From Cafeteria roenbergensis (taxonomy: Eukaryota > Sar > Bigyra > Bicosoecida > Cafeteriaceae): a stretch of 64,000 nt of DNA. Positions 11,101-23,023 of the stretch are shown one piece after another (position 1 is the stretch's first letter; every line of letters starts with the position of its first letter). Both the position numbers and the translations under genes were made by a program. The stretch is from positions 248,001-312,000 of the forward strand of contig VLTN01000006.1 in the NCBI GenBank assembly GCA_008330645.1, given 5' to 3'. The notes beneath the pieces were generated by a model. That model saw nothing but the letters and a program-made list of their open reading frames with translations, ran no database searches and had not been told where the DNA came from.

Positions 11101-11907
11101 CCGCCGGAGGCCCCGGGGCCCGGACCGCGCTCGGGTCTTGCAGCGTCCACCGATGTCACGGGTAGCAAGAGTTTGCTGGCGAAGCGTGTGCGCGGCCGGC
11201 AGAGCGGCGGTGCCGCCGTCACGCCCGGCAGCCAGTCCCGAGAGGACCGGCAGGGCAGGCGCGAGCGCCGACTCGCCAAGCGGTCCGGCGAGCGCCGTGC
11301 CGGGAACGATGGGGCGCCCCCTCTGCCCCTGGCGTGGGTGGTGGACGACGAGCGGGTGAACCGCACGCTCATGGCGCGCGTGATCCGCAAGTGGGGCTTC
11401 GAGGTGCTCGAGTTCGGCGACGGGGCCGAGCTGGTGGAGGCCGTGGAGGGCGTGCTGGCCGGCCCGCCGCCCGGGGAGTCGCCGGCCGGCGGCAGGGCGG
11501 GATGCGCCGACTCCGCAGACGCCGCGTCGGGCCCTGCGCTGCCGTCGCCGCCGCCGCCATCGCCGTCGACCTCGTCGTTGCCACGATCGGGTGGCCGACG
11601 ATGGCCGGCCTTCGTGACGCTCGACGCCCAGATGCCTCGCATGGGGGGCAGCGACGCCATGGCCGCCCTGGCCGCGATCCGGTCCCGGCTGGAGTCGGCT
11701 GGTGCGACGGCAGATGCGGCGGGCCTGGCCGGCGTGCGCGTGATCGGTGTGACCGGGCAGGCGGTGGAGGAGGACCGGGATCGCTTGTCGGCGATGGGGG
11801 CGTGCTGCGTGTTGACCAAGCCCGTGGCGCCGCGGGAGCTGGCGCGGGTGGTTGCGGCCGAGGTTGCGAGTGTGAGTTTGCCGGCGACGGCGTTTGGGCA
11901 CCTGTGA
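8165..11907 (+). CDS. Hybrid histidine kinase, copy 2, with N-terminal membrane region (one frame break)
   Basis: Longer partner of the kinase at 1-2591. A first coding block (about 8180-8511) holds hydrophobic segments around 8240-8290 and 8420-8490. A second block, after a pyrimidine-rich CAG acceptor at 8857, reads MALFTGNCVM and carries several membrane helices up to about 9550. The phase of the GT at 8512 does not match the frame at 8858, so this junction is uncertain. The H-box (ISHEARS) is at about 9620-9645. One C fewer than copy 1 there shifts the frame right after SHEARS. The HATPase N-, G1- and G2-boxes (10170-10760), a linker unlike that of copy 1 (about 10865-11205) and a complete receiver domain (11335-11880; Asp in TLDAQMP) follow. 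Predicted membrane sensor with an internal phosphorelay. The frame break lies in the phospho-acceptor box, so either this copy lacks kinase activity or one base is missing from the sequence. Confidence 0.8.
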
Positions 11908-11957
11908 CGCTGCCAAGTGGGATTGGCCTCTTGCCGCGGATTGCCACGCAATTGCGA
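9553..11957 (+). repeat. Segmental duplication, copy 2 (partner 1-2641)
   Basis: Direct repeat of 1-2641, with the linker region replaced by unrelated sequence. Small G-run differences near 9815-9855 cancel and keep the frame. Confidence 0.9.
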
Positions 11958-12061
11958 CCCCGCGACACTCAGCCTTGGAGAGGTCTGCAGGGTGGGCCAT
12001 GAGCGCACTCCGTCTTTGGGAGTGCGACTGGGAAGCGCGCGCTCTCCCAATGCTCTCTCCC

Positions 12062-13334
12062 TCAGCCGGACTGCGCTCCGGCCAGGTTCACGCCAAGGGC
12101 TGCCTCCAGTCCCCAGCCAACAAGGTATGCGGCAGCCGCAGCGAAGGAGCCGTTCATCATCATCAGCAGACCCTGCTTGACGGCGCTGCAGCACGCCGCC
12201 TTGACGATTCGGGCCTTGGTGAAGCCGAGAAGGAACATGGTCAGGGCCGTGGCGACGCATGCAACGGCGAACTGGATGCCAGCATCGCGGTTTCCAGCGG
12301 CGTAGAAGACGACGTAGAACCACATCGGGATCGAACCGAAGATGACGAAGGAGAGGAACGTGATGAAGCCATTCCACATCGGGTTGTCGTCCGGATCGGG
12401 CACCTGCTGGCCGAGCTCTACGATCATCATGTGGTCAATGAACTGCTGCTCGTACTTGAGCTTTCCGTCGGGTTCGTCTTCAAGAAGGTGTCAATGATGG
12501 TGGTGGCGTCCTCCTTCTCAAAGCCGTTGTTCACATACTCGTCGATCATTTCCTGGCGCTCGCCCTCAGGGTACTGCTCCAGCTCCCACGCCTCGCGCTT
12601 GCGCTCCTGCATGATGGAATCAATCTCTGCAGCCGTAGAGAGGTAGTCACCAAGCCCCATTGAGATGGCGTCCGCGATGAGGTTGGCAAAGCCCATGAGC
12701 AGGACCACCTCGAGCGGGAGGCTGGCTCCGGCCACTGCTGCGACGATTGCAAAGGTCGTGATGATGCCATCAAGGCCGCCGAACACAATCGACTTGATGT
12801 AGTCCGAGCCTGCACTGCGGTCACCACGGGGGCCAAGGTCTCGCAAGCCGCGCAACTCGTTGCACACGACAGCCTCGCGGATCAGCTGAACACTGAGCGC
12901 GCCACGTCCCCGCCCCAAACCGAGTCGCTAGCCCCAGGTCGCTCACCCGCCGTGCTTCTCGTCCGCCACAGTACCGGCCTTGGCGTCGTGGACGGCCCGG
13001 GAAAGCTCGGGATCCTCGGCCGCGTCTGCAGGGGCAAGGTGGAGGGAGCAGTGAGAGTCGTGTTTGCGCGCATCGCCACGGGGTGCCAGCGATCATTGGC
13101 GTGCAAACGGCAAACACGGCGCTGCGGGGCCGCGGCGCAGCAGCTGGGGCCGCGCGCGTGCAGACTCACATGCTGCCTTTGCTGCCTTCACGGTGCCCTC
13201 GACCTTTGGAGCATCTGCGCGAGCCCGAGGCGGAACGCGATGGCAGCGCGTCGCCGGTTGACGCGCCCCCAACTTGCAGCGTGACGAGACGAGGCAGGCA
13301 GCCGCCTCGCCAAGAGCCACTCACCAGTCGCCAT
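12062..13334 (-). CDS. VIT1: VIT/CCC1-family vacuolar iron (Fe2+/Mn2+) transporter
   Basis: Predicted to move Fe2+ or Mn2+ from the cytosol into the vacuole. I propose three coding exons: 13325-13334 (a 10-nt exon, ATG plus two codons and one base), 12947-13025 and 12062-12892. The phases agree across introns of 299 and 54 nt, both GT-AG. The protein (~305 residues) shows the family signature GGLDGIITTFAIV in helix 1, then GFANLIADAISMGLGDYLS, the Glu-rich cytoplasmic metal-binding helix (EIDSIMQERKREAWELEQYP), a conserved DHMM, and three more helices at the C-terminus. The frame changes by one base near 12480-12490, just before LEDEPDGKLKYEQQF; both sides match the family, so this is a real disruption or a sequencing indel. 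It is divergent from the coiled-coil gene at 13767. Confidence 0.88.
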
Positions 13335-13766
13335 GGCTGACTTGGACGCCAGTTCAACGGAGGGGGCAGTTGCTGCGGGACACGCCACGGGGATGGAAGC
13401 CGCAGCAAGCGCATGGGCGGCGCACGTCAGAGTTGCACCGCGCTGGACTGCAAAGCAGGCTGGGCCCAAGGCCAGCCGGCGCGCCTTCGGGCAGGAGAGC
13501 GTTGCCACGCACTCGAGCCTCACCCATCGTGCCCGGGCCCTGGGAGAGTGTCCTGCCGCGCTTGCAGGGCGGGAGGGCGGCCAGGCTGACGACGCGCAGG
13601 TTCGAACCTTTGGTCAATCGACGCTCCGAGACGCAAGCGCGCTCTGCCAGGGTAGCATAGCACCATCCTGTTTGCACGCGACCCGCACGCGGTCCCCGAC
13701 GCTCCACTGGTCAGCCCTTTCGAAGGCAGTAGACACCTGCGAACCGCTGCATGCCGAGCGAGCCTC

Positions 13767-16700
13767 ATGGCGGAGCAACCCTTGCCTGAAGGTGGCGGCG
13801 GCAGCCTGAGTCCGCGCCCTGCTCCAACGGCTTCGCCCTCGCAACAGCCGCAAGCGTCGAGCCCGCAGCCCCAAAGTGCCGACCCAGCGCACGTGGTGCA
13901 CGATGCCGACCCCGTGGCCGGGTCTTCCCCTGAGCCTGGCGCTCCCCCCGACTCCGGCACCCCAGTCCCTCAAGCCGCCGACTCGGCAGGTCGGCGTCCG
14001 AGTGACGCACAGGAGCCTGCACAGGAGCCACCCCACCCCGGGGTGCATATTGATGAGTCGATCAGTCCTGCGCCGAGTGGAGAGGCGGAGGCCGAAGGAC
14101 TTGGGCAGGAGCTGGTGTCTGGCCAGCCGGCCGGCACCATCGCCCCGGGCGAGTCATCCCCGCAGAGTGAGGACAGCCCAGAGGCGGGCGCGGCTGACAG
14201 GGGCATGGGGGAGCTTGCGGACCTTGGGGCAGGGGCACCGGCCCCAGCTCCGTCGGCTGCAAGCGCCCCGTGCCTTGAGCCAGCAGCCAGTGGCGCGTCG
14301 CCGCCGAGCGAGCACGGCCAGTGTGATTCTGCGTCCGACAAAGGTAGTTCGAGCTCCGGGCATGCGCTGGCTCGCCCCAGCGTGGCCCTGGCCTCTACCC
14401 CAGGCTCTGAAGGGACGAGTGCTGGCCCACAAGGCGGCGGGGCCCCGAGCTCCGCGCGTGGCCGCGGTGCAACAGAGCCCCAGGGCGCCGGGCCAAGCAG
14501 CGTGGCTGCAGCAGTGGGGCACCCGGGCCCCAGCCCGCAGCAATCGCAGCCTGCCAGCCCGCCGCCGGCTAGCCCCGTGGGTGCGGAGAGCGATGGGGAC
14601 GAGGCCGCGCCTGCAGAAGCGGGCGGCCACGCTGGCCTGGCTGCAGGCTATGGCAACGACGGCGGAGATCGCACGACCGAAGACGTTTCCGCGCTGAGGC
14701 TTCGAGCCGAAAAGGCCGAGGCCGCGCTGGCAGAGCTGCAAGCGCTCCGCGGCGCAGCTGAGGACGGCTCCGACCTTGAGGATCTGGAGGGGATGGTGCT
14801 GTCGGCCTCGCACCGAGCGGTAGAGGCGGCTGCCAAGTCTCGAGAGGTGAGTTCTCCGTTCGCTGCAGTGCGCTGCCCAAGAGACCACCGCGGTCAAAAT
14901 CGGGACGTGCGCTCGCGTAGCAACGAGCCAGGGAGCCTGGGGGCAGCGCGCCAGTGGTCAAGCTTGACTGGTACTCTCTCTTGTCTTGCAACGGCCCCAT
15001 GCCACTGGCGCGGCAGCCCTCTCGCGAGTCGTCCGACAGGCGGCGTCGTCAGGCGGTCCCCTCGATGCTGCGGATGCCTTTGCCCTGGCTTGGGCTCCGG
15101 GGTCGCGAGAGGCCCCCGACCGTCGCTTGGCTGGATGGCTCGCGCTGAAGCTCCCAACATGAAAGAGAGCAGTGGTCCTGCGCGGCGCTGCCGGGCAGCC
15201 GCTGCGCAGGCGGGTGGCTTCCGAGCCGGGCTTGCCCCAGCAAAGGTTGCCACCTGTTTGCCCGGCCAGCTGCCCCTTTGGGTGCGCGAACAAGGCCGCA
15301 CCGACGCCCAAGGCCCGTGGCCAGGTGCGGAGTCCCCCACCCAAACATTTCGTCGCGCATTTGCTCGTCGCTCGTCGCGCTTTCATCTGTGGCCCCGCCA
15401 TCGTCGAGAGCTGCTCCCAGCTGCTCGGCTGCTCTCGACGCGGGCCAAAGTTGCTGCGCCTCTACGTGTCGCTTGTCGCTCTGTGCACCGCAGTTCGCTG
15501 GAAAGCTGCAGACCGAGCGCGACGGCAGGCTTGCAGCCGAAGCGCAGCTCTCGCAGCTTCGAGCCGCCTTGGTGCAGGGTGTTGCAGGCCCCAGCGCAGA
15601 CGTGTCTCTCTATCAGCACGCTCCGCTCCTGGACCTTGTGAGGCTGTTCGGCAAGGAAAAGGCGGACGCGGCTGCTGCCGATGCAGCAGCCACCGCCCGC
15701 CCGCTGTCCCAGAGTTCACGGCCACCCTCTCGCGCCTTCTCGAGAGGCGGCGTCCGTCGAGCACGGACTCCCACGAGGGCACGGCCTGACTCTCCGAGCA
15801 CGGGTGCGTCTGAGCTTGGCGGAAAAGCGCGGTCCGGGCTGCGCTTGGCTGCCAGCGGCCGCGACGGCGACGACGACGACGTTGCTCTTGCGTCACCACG
15901 CGACGCCCAGGACGGGGGGGGCATGGACGACGATGACAGCAAGACTGACGCGGAGGCCGAAGAGGACGCGGCCGCCGCCAGCCGCGTGATGGGCAGCTTG
16001 GACCACGACGCGGCTCTACGTGCCGCTCGCCTGCACAACCTGGAGCTCAGCAGGCGTCTGGAGAGCGTAGCGAAGCGAGAGGAGGCGCTTGCAGAGGAAG
16101 CCCGCTCGGCATCGGACGCCAAGGCCAGGGCCATGTCTTTCGCAGCAAAGCTGCGGGCGGCCAGCTCGAGGGCGAGCCGGGCCGAGGCCGCTGCAGAAGC
16201 GGCAGAGGAGCGCGTGGACGCGCTGACCCAGCACATCACAAAACTGATGACGCACTTGGAGCACGAGGCGGGCGGGAAGGCGAAGCTGCACGACAAGCTG
16301 CGCCACGCAGAGGCTGTCATCGGCCGCCTCAAGGCGCGCAACGGCAGAATGGCGCAAGCGAACCAAGAGCGAGACCGCCTTGTGCTCGACCTCAAGGTGA
16401 GTGGCTGGGGAGGGGGCACAGGCTCGGAAAGGGGGGTTGGAACTTGGGGGCGGTGTTGCTTCGCGCGGATGGCAGCGGCGTGAATCACCTCGCAGTTTTC
16501 GCTCGCGGACTCTGACTGCTGCAAACGTGGCCATCTCGACCCGCGCATGACCGTGTTCGCAGGAGGGGGCGAAGATTCTGGAGGACCAACTCCGTCTGAT
16601 GGATCAAAAGTACGTGGAGCTGAGGGGCAAGCTGGACTGGCTCAGGGCGCGAGCCGACAAGGAGGTCCGCAAGGCCAGGAAGCAGGCGGAGGTTGTGGAG

Positions 16701-16973
16701 CGCGCGTGGCTGGAGCTGCAGGCCTCGGGGGTCATCCCCATTTCCAGGAAACCTCCCAAGATGCCTGCCTCCAGGCTGCAAGTGGGCGACCCGCCAGGCA
16801 TGCCCGGGGCCGACGTGAAGCCTCTGGCCGATAGCTCGGCGGCTGCTGGTGCAGCGAGCTCGCCGGGCGCGGGCTCGTCGACGCCTTCGCTGCCGTCCAT
16901 CTCGGGGGGTCGGCCTGCGGCGGGGGCGGCCGCTCCAAGGCGCGCCGGGACTGCCGCTGTGGGGAGGTTGTGA
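13767..16973 (+). CDS. Coiled-coil protein with disordered N-terminal region, 797 aa
   Basis: Three exons, all introns phase 0: 13767-14846, 15494-16396 and 16563-16973. Donors are GAG/GTGAGT and AAG/GTGAGT; acceptors are ACCGCAG and TTCGCAG. Residues 1 to about 290 are Pro/Ser/Ala/Gly-rich and probably disordered. A short heptad region follows (LRAEKAEAALAELQALRG), then a long helical stretch around residues 500-740 (for example LEHEAGGKAKLHDKLRHAEA and LEDQLRLMDQKYVELRGKLD). The tail is Pro/Ser/Gly-rich. I do not recognise the family with certainty. The last exon resembles coiled-coil proteins of centrosomes or cilia, a weak impression. The first intron is 647 nt and shows no gene. The gene lies head-to-head with VIT and tail-to-tail with the NIFK-like gene. 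Confidence 0.8.
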
Positions 16974-17204
16974 ACATTGCGATACGGACCGGCTGAATTC
17001 GTGTGCCCGCGCTTCATGAGGGGCCCCGAATCGCGCTGGCAAGCGCGCGCCTGCTTGTGTGCGTGTGTGCGGGCGCCGTGCGTGATCCCCCCGTGCGCCG
17101 CTGTGGCGCGCGGCTGCGAGAGATGTGCGAAGGTGCGGATTGGGCCAGCAAGATCTGGCGCAAACGAAAGGGTTCGAGGATGGGCACGACTCTCACGCAA
17201 GCCT

Positions 17205-18445
17205 TCAAGCCTTGGCCCTCTTGCCCTTGCTTCCAGAGGCAGGGGACTTGGCCTTGCGGCCAGATGCCGGCGACTTGACGGCCTTGCGGCCGGAAGCGGG
17301 AGACTTGGCCGACGCCTTGGCCGGGGACTTGGCCGGGGACTTGGCGGGCGACTTGGCCGGGGACTTGGCTGACTTCCGGGCAGACGCGGGAGACTTGGCA
17401 GAGCCGGCATCCTTCGCAGCCGCGCCGCGAGCACGCTTCGGGCTTTGCTTGGCCCCAAGCGTGGACGCCTCGGCAATGGTAGCCGCGGCTGCCGCCATGT
17501 CCTCGTCATCGTCCTCGATGTCCTCGTCCGAGTCATCGTCGCCCGCACCAGCCTCAAAGTCCTCGTCGTCCTCCTCGTCCACAAGATCCGTGGACGAGCT
17601 CAGTGCGGCAAGGGCAGAGGTCGCCTCGGCGGCCGCCTCGTCGTCCTCACGGGGCCGCTTGCCGGGCCGGGCGGCGAGCGCCTCAGCCGCCTGCTTGGTG
17701 CCGGTGAAGGAGTAGGCGATGCCCTCCGCCTCCAGCTTGGCGTTCCGCTCGGTCTCGCGGGTCAGCAGCAGCTCGGTGCGGCGAGCCAGCATCTCCGCCG
17801 GCTTGGGGGCGGAGCGGCGCTTGCGCGCGGCCTGGCGCCAGTCCACGGCCTTGAAGCGGCGGTGGGCTCCGACGAACAGCAGCGGGTGCGCGTCCGCGCC
17901 AGCGATGAACTTTGCCACGAGGTACTTGCCACCAAGGTAGTACCGGTTCATCGTCTCGGCGACGATGCGAGCGACCTGCGCGCCGGCAGTCGAGGGGCGG
18001 GAAGCGGCAGCACACGCGGCAGCGTCAGTGGCCTTGCCCGCGGGCAGCGGCGCCGCAGCACAGACGCGGTCCACGAAGCGGCCAGCTCCCAGCACCCAAC
18101 CCAGCTACTCACCTCGGAGTTGCTGAACTCCACAAATGCGTACCCCTTGGCCCGGGCCGTCTTCTTGCTCCGGGCAACACGGACGCGGGTGACGCGACCG
18201 AACTGCGCGAAGAAGCCACGAATCGCCTCCTCGTAGAAACCGTGCGGGAGGTGCCCGACGTACACCACGCCAGCCGTCGTAGGCGTGGGTCCGGCGGGCA
18301 GCTGCGTCTCAAGGCGCTGGGCCAGGGGCGGGCGGCGCGCGCCCTTGCGAGCGGCCTGCTTGGCAGCGTCATCGCCCGCGACCTTGCCGCCCTCTGCGGC
18401 GAGAGAGCTCGCAGCCACACCGTCGGCGGCCTTGGACTTGGGCAT
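17205..18445 (-). CDS. NIFK: NIFK/Nop15-like nucleolar RRM protein
   Basis: Predicted RNA-binding ribosome-biogenesis factor of the large subunit. Two exons: 18113-18445 and 17205-17975 (phase 0, 137-nt intron; donor GAG/GTGAGT, acceptor GCGCAG), giving 367 aa. The RRM spans about residues 59-140: RNP2-like VVYVGHLPHGFYEEAI, FGRVTRVRVAR, RNP1-like KGYAFVEF, then VAETMNRYYLGGKYLVAKF. That last block, followed by HPLLFVGAHRRFK, is diagnostic of the NIFK/Nop15 family. The C-terminal third is acidic (DDDSDEDIEDDDED), then a Lys-Ser-Pro-Ala repeat tail (KSPAKSPAKSPAKSP), typical of nucleolar or chromatin contacts. The start is the first ATG of the exon, ahead of a basic stretch. It shares a 207-bp divergent upstream region with CCDC61. 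Confidence 0.9.
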
Positions 18446-18652
18446 TTCTCGCGGTCTTTAGCTGAGCACGGGTGCGCTGGGCTCGGCGGCACGCTGGTTG
18501 CCGCTCGGGCTGGTCCCACCTCGCTGGCAGAGCCGCTGGCCCGCCCCAATATTGCCCCCCGTGCGAACAAGCAGGCGGCGGTTTACTGCCGTGCGCCCAC
18601 CCAGCGGCGCCGCCCGCCTGGAGCGGTCGACCCCGCCGGCCACCGGCGCAGT

Positions 18653-21260
18653 ATGTCAAGCGCATCAATCGACCACGCGGTGGACATTACCTTTCATGGG
18701 TGCGGCCTGCTCGAGGAAAGCGTGGAGCCGCTGCCCCCGGCCGCTCCGATTTGCTTCAGCCCGCCATGCAGCCTGTCCACGCCAGCCCTGAGCCCTGCCT
18801 GTGTGCGCCCCTGTGCACGTCTGTCAACAGGACGGAGTACGTGCTGTCGGTGACCACCGAGGGAGAGGACCTGCTCGCTGTGGAGCTTGAGCAAGAGGCC
18901 ACCGGCCAACGGTGGACAGGCCGATTCACGTCGCGATGTGAGCCCCCTTGTGCGGCAGGCGACCCGACTTCGCCCAGGCCGTGCCAGTAGACGCAGGACC
19001 ATCCGTCCGCCCGTGTTGCTGTGCGCCCATGCGACGGCCTTGCTCGCTTCGTGGGCCTTGCGCCCCTGCTCTGTTCCGACGCCGCTGCAGACATTGAGGA
19101 CATCACCCACAAAACCGGCAACCACAAGCGGTTCGCCGTCTTCGTTGAGATGCTGCTCAGCGCCATCTCCCAGCGGTCGGACTCGGTGTATGTGGACCTC
19201 CTCACTTACGCGGACTTGGTGAGCTGCGGAATCGGCGCCCTGCGGTGCTCAGCGGCGCGAGCGCCGAGCCGCCGCCCTCGACGCGGAGCAGACCGCTTGC
19301 CCGAATGAGCGTCCGCAGGAAGCCCTGCGAAGCCGAAAGGCGTCCTCGCCCTCGGCTTCGGGCGCAGGCGCGCCGTCGTCCGCGCCCGGAGGCCCCCACT
19401 CCCGCAAGCGATACCTCATCCTGACCTACACGGTAGAGTTCGACAGAGTTCACTACCCTCTGCCACTGGCTTTCGAGGACGAGCCGTCGGCCGAGAGCAT
19501 GCAGCGCACGATCCGCCGCCTCCGCCGGGACCTTGCCGAGCAGCGGTCCGCAGCAGCCGGCGCGCCCGACCCACGAGCGGAGGTGAGCCTGGCCTGGCCT
19601 GGTTTGCGCGCGCGCGCTCCCGCTCGAGCGTCTGGGGGCGCTGACCTGCTTCGACTGGGTGCTGGCAGCGCACTGGTCGATAGTCCGGGCTCGAGCACGA
19701 GCCCCGCGGGGCCTCGCCTCCCGCCGCTGAGTTCTCGGCGCTCAGGTCTGCTTGCTGCCCCCCCCCCCTCCCCTCCCCCCGCGTCGCCGCCCACAGCGTG
19801 AATTGCAAGCCTTGCGCGTGCGCCTGTCTGAGGCCCGGGAAGAAGCGGGCAGGGCCAAGGCAGAGGCGCGAGAGGCGGTGCGCCAGCTCGCGAACAGTGA
19901 GGCAGCGCGCAAGGAGGCCGAGGCGTCGTACGCTGCGCTGCGGACGTCGGGGCGTAAGGACGCCAAGCGCATGCAGGCGGAGGCGGACCAGCTGCGCGCC
20001 AAGCTCGAGGCCACGGAGGCAGCGACGAGCAAAGCCGCCGATGCCATCCGCGAGGGCGAGGCGGAGGCCGTGAGCCTGCTCCGGGAGACGAACGAGAAGC
20101 TGCGGCAGCGCGTTCGAGAGCTGACGCGTCAGCTCAAAGACTTGGGAAGCCGGCCATACGCCCAGCCCGTTGCCAGGCCAACGCGGCACCGCACGCCTTC
20201 ACCTGCGCCGGCAAGGGGACGCCGCGTCCGCCGTGACCCCGCCGCGGCGGGTGACCGGGCCGCGAGCCGTGGGTCCGTAGGCAGCCGCGCGAGCTCGGTG
20301 GGCAGCGCGCGCAGCAGCCGCGCCTCCTCTGCGGCAAGGAGCGGGAGGGGGCCAGGCCGGTTTGACCCCACTGCGTACGTGCGCGAGCGGCAGGAGAGGC
20401 AGGCTGCCCGCCGCAGCAGGTCGAACAGCAGGACGACGACGCCACGCGGAGTGGGTCCGGCCGCCGCTGTTCCCGCGAGCCCCGCAGGGTCGCACGGCTC
20501 CAACCGATCGGGCGCGTCTCGGCGGTCCGGGGTGTCTGCGCGCTCTGGTTTCTCGCACCGGTCCAGCGCGTCGGCGAGGTCTGGCGCCCAGTCCGCGCGG
20601 GCGGCGGTCGCGCCTTCCCGAGCAGGCCAAGGCTCGCTGCGCCCGCCCCGGGCCGTCACTGGGGCGGCTGCGGTGCGCACCCGGCCCGCGACGGCCCGGC
20701 CGAGCAGGTCAACAGGACGGCGGACGCGGCCAGATGCCGCCGCCGAGCCGCGCCGGTCGGATGCCCTGGCAGCCGCAGTGGCGCGCGGGTCCTCTCGCCC
20801 GAAAATCTGGGAGCGGTCCCCAAGCGTGAGCAGCGCAGGATCCAGGGGGTCGCGCGCTCGCCAGTCGACCGGGAAGGCCCGACGTGCTTCCGGATCTGGG
20901 GCCAGGCAAGCAGCGGCGGCTGCCAAGAAGACCAAGTCACGCCCGACCAAGCGGAGGTCGCAACCGAACAGAGTGGACAGCGGGCCGCTTGAAGGGCAGG
21001 CATCCCTCGATGCCGTGGACCTCCTTGGGAGCGAAGTCGGTGCGGGGAGCGGGCTGCTCTCCGAGGGCGGCGGTCGTGCATCGCACTTGCACCCTGCGGT
21101 GCGCAGGGAGGCGTGGGCTGGGCCGCCCGTGGAGGAGCCCGCCTCGGACGCCGGCGGGCACGCTCCTGACCCCAAGTCGGAGCTCACAGACATTGACTCG
21201 CGCCTGCGCGCGCTCCAGAGCTTCCTCCGCGAAGCGAAGACCTCCGGCTCGCGCTACTGA
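18653..21260 (+). CDS. CCDC61: CCDC61/VFL3 centriole-associated protein, 669 aa
   Basis: Expected to organise basal-body rootlets (in Chlamydomonas, VFL3 affects flagellar number and placement). Five exons fit by phase and family alignment: 18653-18699, 18831-18937, 19091-19218, 19319-19582 and 19797-21260. The XRCC4-like N-terminal head reads HAVDITFHG, TEYVLSVTTEGEDLLAVE, YIEDITHKTGNHKRF, VYVDLLTYADLEALRSRK and KRYLILTYTVEFDRVHYPLP, all diagnostic. A parallel coiled coil follows (about residues 185-300), then a Ser/Arg-rich basic tail including GRFDPTAYVRERQ, a tail motif of the family. The first donor is GTGCGG rather than GTGAGT. The start ATG at 18653 was chosen because the 47-nt exon supplies the expected first beta-strand. 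Confidence 0.92.
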
Positions 21261-21527
21261 TGGCTTCGAGCCGAGCGGTGTTGTGTCCGGGAAAGCGACG
21301 CCAGCGCTGCCTGCGCGCGCTCCCACAAGCGAGCGTCACGCTCGCCCCTGCATCTTTGCCCACGGCCTCACGCAGCCCGCGCTGCCACCATACGTCGGCA
21401 GCCAAGCGACCTGCGCAAGCTGCCTGCGGGCAGAGCTGCGAGTGCAACGCTGTCCAACTCGCGAGGCAATGCCGGAGCGAGTCGGAGCGCCACAGCCGGA
21501 GCGCCCTTGCGGCAGCGTGGAGCCGCC

Positions 21528-22781
21528 ATGGCCTCGGGGAAAGTGAATGTCTCCAAACAGATCGACCTGATGGATTCGTGCCTTGTGAGCCTTCCGGTCC
21601 GCGAGCAGGCTGCGAGGCGCGGCGCGTTGCGCGAGCGCTCGCGCTCCCGCCGGGCTCCCCCAACGTCGCAAGGCGGCTGCCATGCTCCTTGGGCCCTCGC
21701 AGAGCGATATGAGGACGATTTGCGATGCCTTCGAGTCGCAAGTCACCCGGCTTGAGCGCATGAGCGCGGCTGAGCGTCGGGAGAATGCCATCGAGGTGAG
21801 GAGCAACGATTGCCCTCCGGCGCGCCGCCTCACTGCGTGTCAATATGGCTCCCCCCGCGCCCGACCTTCCGCTCTCAGCTCCAGGGCAACCACCGTCGCT
21901 GGCACACGCGAGGCAAGGGGGCCGGGGCTGAGGGCCACAGGCCAACGCCCGCCTTCCGCCACCGGATTGTTCCCTGCTCGCCTCCAGTTGCCTTGCGTCC
22001 ACGCAGCACAGCAACTGGCGGGACGCTAACCAGCGCCGCTTCAACGCCCAGGAGACCACCATGGTCAAGAGCCTGGCCAAGGTGGAGCGAGTCGACCCCA
22101 AGACCGCAGCCCGCTACGGCACCGTGAGCGAGGCAGCGTGCTGCCACGATACGCCTCATCCGTTGCCCAGGCCATCGCTTCGCCCCGCCCACCTGCACCA
22201 TTCTCGCGGTGTCTCTCCTCCCCGTTTCCGCGTCGCCACTGCAGCGCAAGCGGGAGGTCAAGTCCAAGTTCAATGAGGTGCTGGCGGCCTTCAACTCGCT
22301 TGGCGTGTCCAAGGACGCGTCGGCCGCACGCTCCGCAGCAATGTTCGCGGGCCGCACCAAGCAGATGGACCTGGACAGGAGCGCGGGCAACGATGCTCAC
22401 ATTTCCGCAACGGCGGCGATCCTCAAGGAAACGCATGCCGACGCAGAGGCTGGCGTGAAGCAGCTGGCGGAGGTGCACGGCGTGATCCAGGCGGCCAACG
22501 CCAAGGTGCAGGAGGACAACGACGAGCTCAAGCGCGTGGAGCTGACTCTGAAGGAGATCGACAGCGAGACGGAGCTAGCAGGAAAGGTGGTGCGCAACAT
22601 GCTCAAGCGCGTGTACACGGACAAAATCCTGCTTGTGTTCATCGCCCTCGTGGTCCTTGGCGTGGCCGGCATCATCATCTACTCGTCTCTCGTGCCGGAC
22701 AACGACTTCAACGTGCCTGATGTTGCCAAGCCGCCCACGCCCGAGTGCGTCCAGATTATGGCGAACGGCGGCACCTGCTGA
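21528..22781 (+). CDS. NPSN-type Qb-SNARE, tail-anchored, 267 aa
   Basis: Membrane-fusion SNARE of the Qb class, closest in appearance to the novel plant SNAREs, which act at the plasma membrane and division plane in plants. Four exons, all phase 0: 21528-21584, 21703-21795, 22007-22123 and 22245-22781. Residues 1-130 form the helical N-terminal domain. The SNARE helix is about residues 150-215 (VKQLAEVHGVIQAANAKVQ to ELAGKVVRNMLKRV). A membrane anchor follows (about 217-236, LLVFIALVVLGVAGIIIY). The short tail SLVPDNDFNVPDVAKPPTP parallels the NPSN tail (VNPNNKDIRDIPGLAPP), an unusual feature, since most SNAREs end right after the anchor. It lies 267 bp downstream of CCDC61 on the same strand and converges on METAP2. 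Confidence 0.85.
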
Positions 22782-23023
22782 CCGCAGAGGCCGCAGAGCT
22801 GTGGCTGGCTTGAGGAGGGGCAAGGGCGAGGCGGAGGAGGCCAAGGCTTTTCGTGCGAGTGCATGCCTGTCTGAGATCCTCTGAGTACGTCTCCGTGTCG
22901 TGAGTGTTTTCCGTGTCAAATTCTTGGGGTGTGGGACATTGAGCAGCGGCGCAGGCCCTCGCTTGGCTGGGGGGTTGGCCAGCACAGCCCGGCGGCACGC
23001 AAACGATGGCAGTCCGCGCGAAA

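Noticed and set aside
13590-13640. Possible tRNA T-arm (GGTTCGAACC) upstream of the coiled-coil gene
   Set aside because: The rest of a cloverleaf is absent.
16974-17204. A further exon of the coiled-coil gene
   Set aside because: A stop codon at 16971-16973 follows a natural low-complexity tail, and no donor precedes it in frame.
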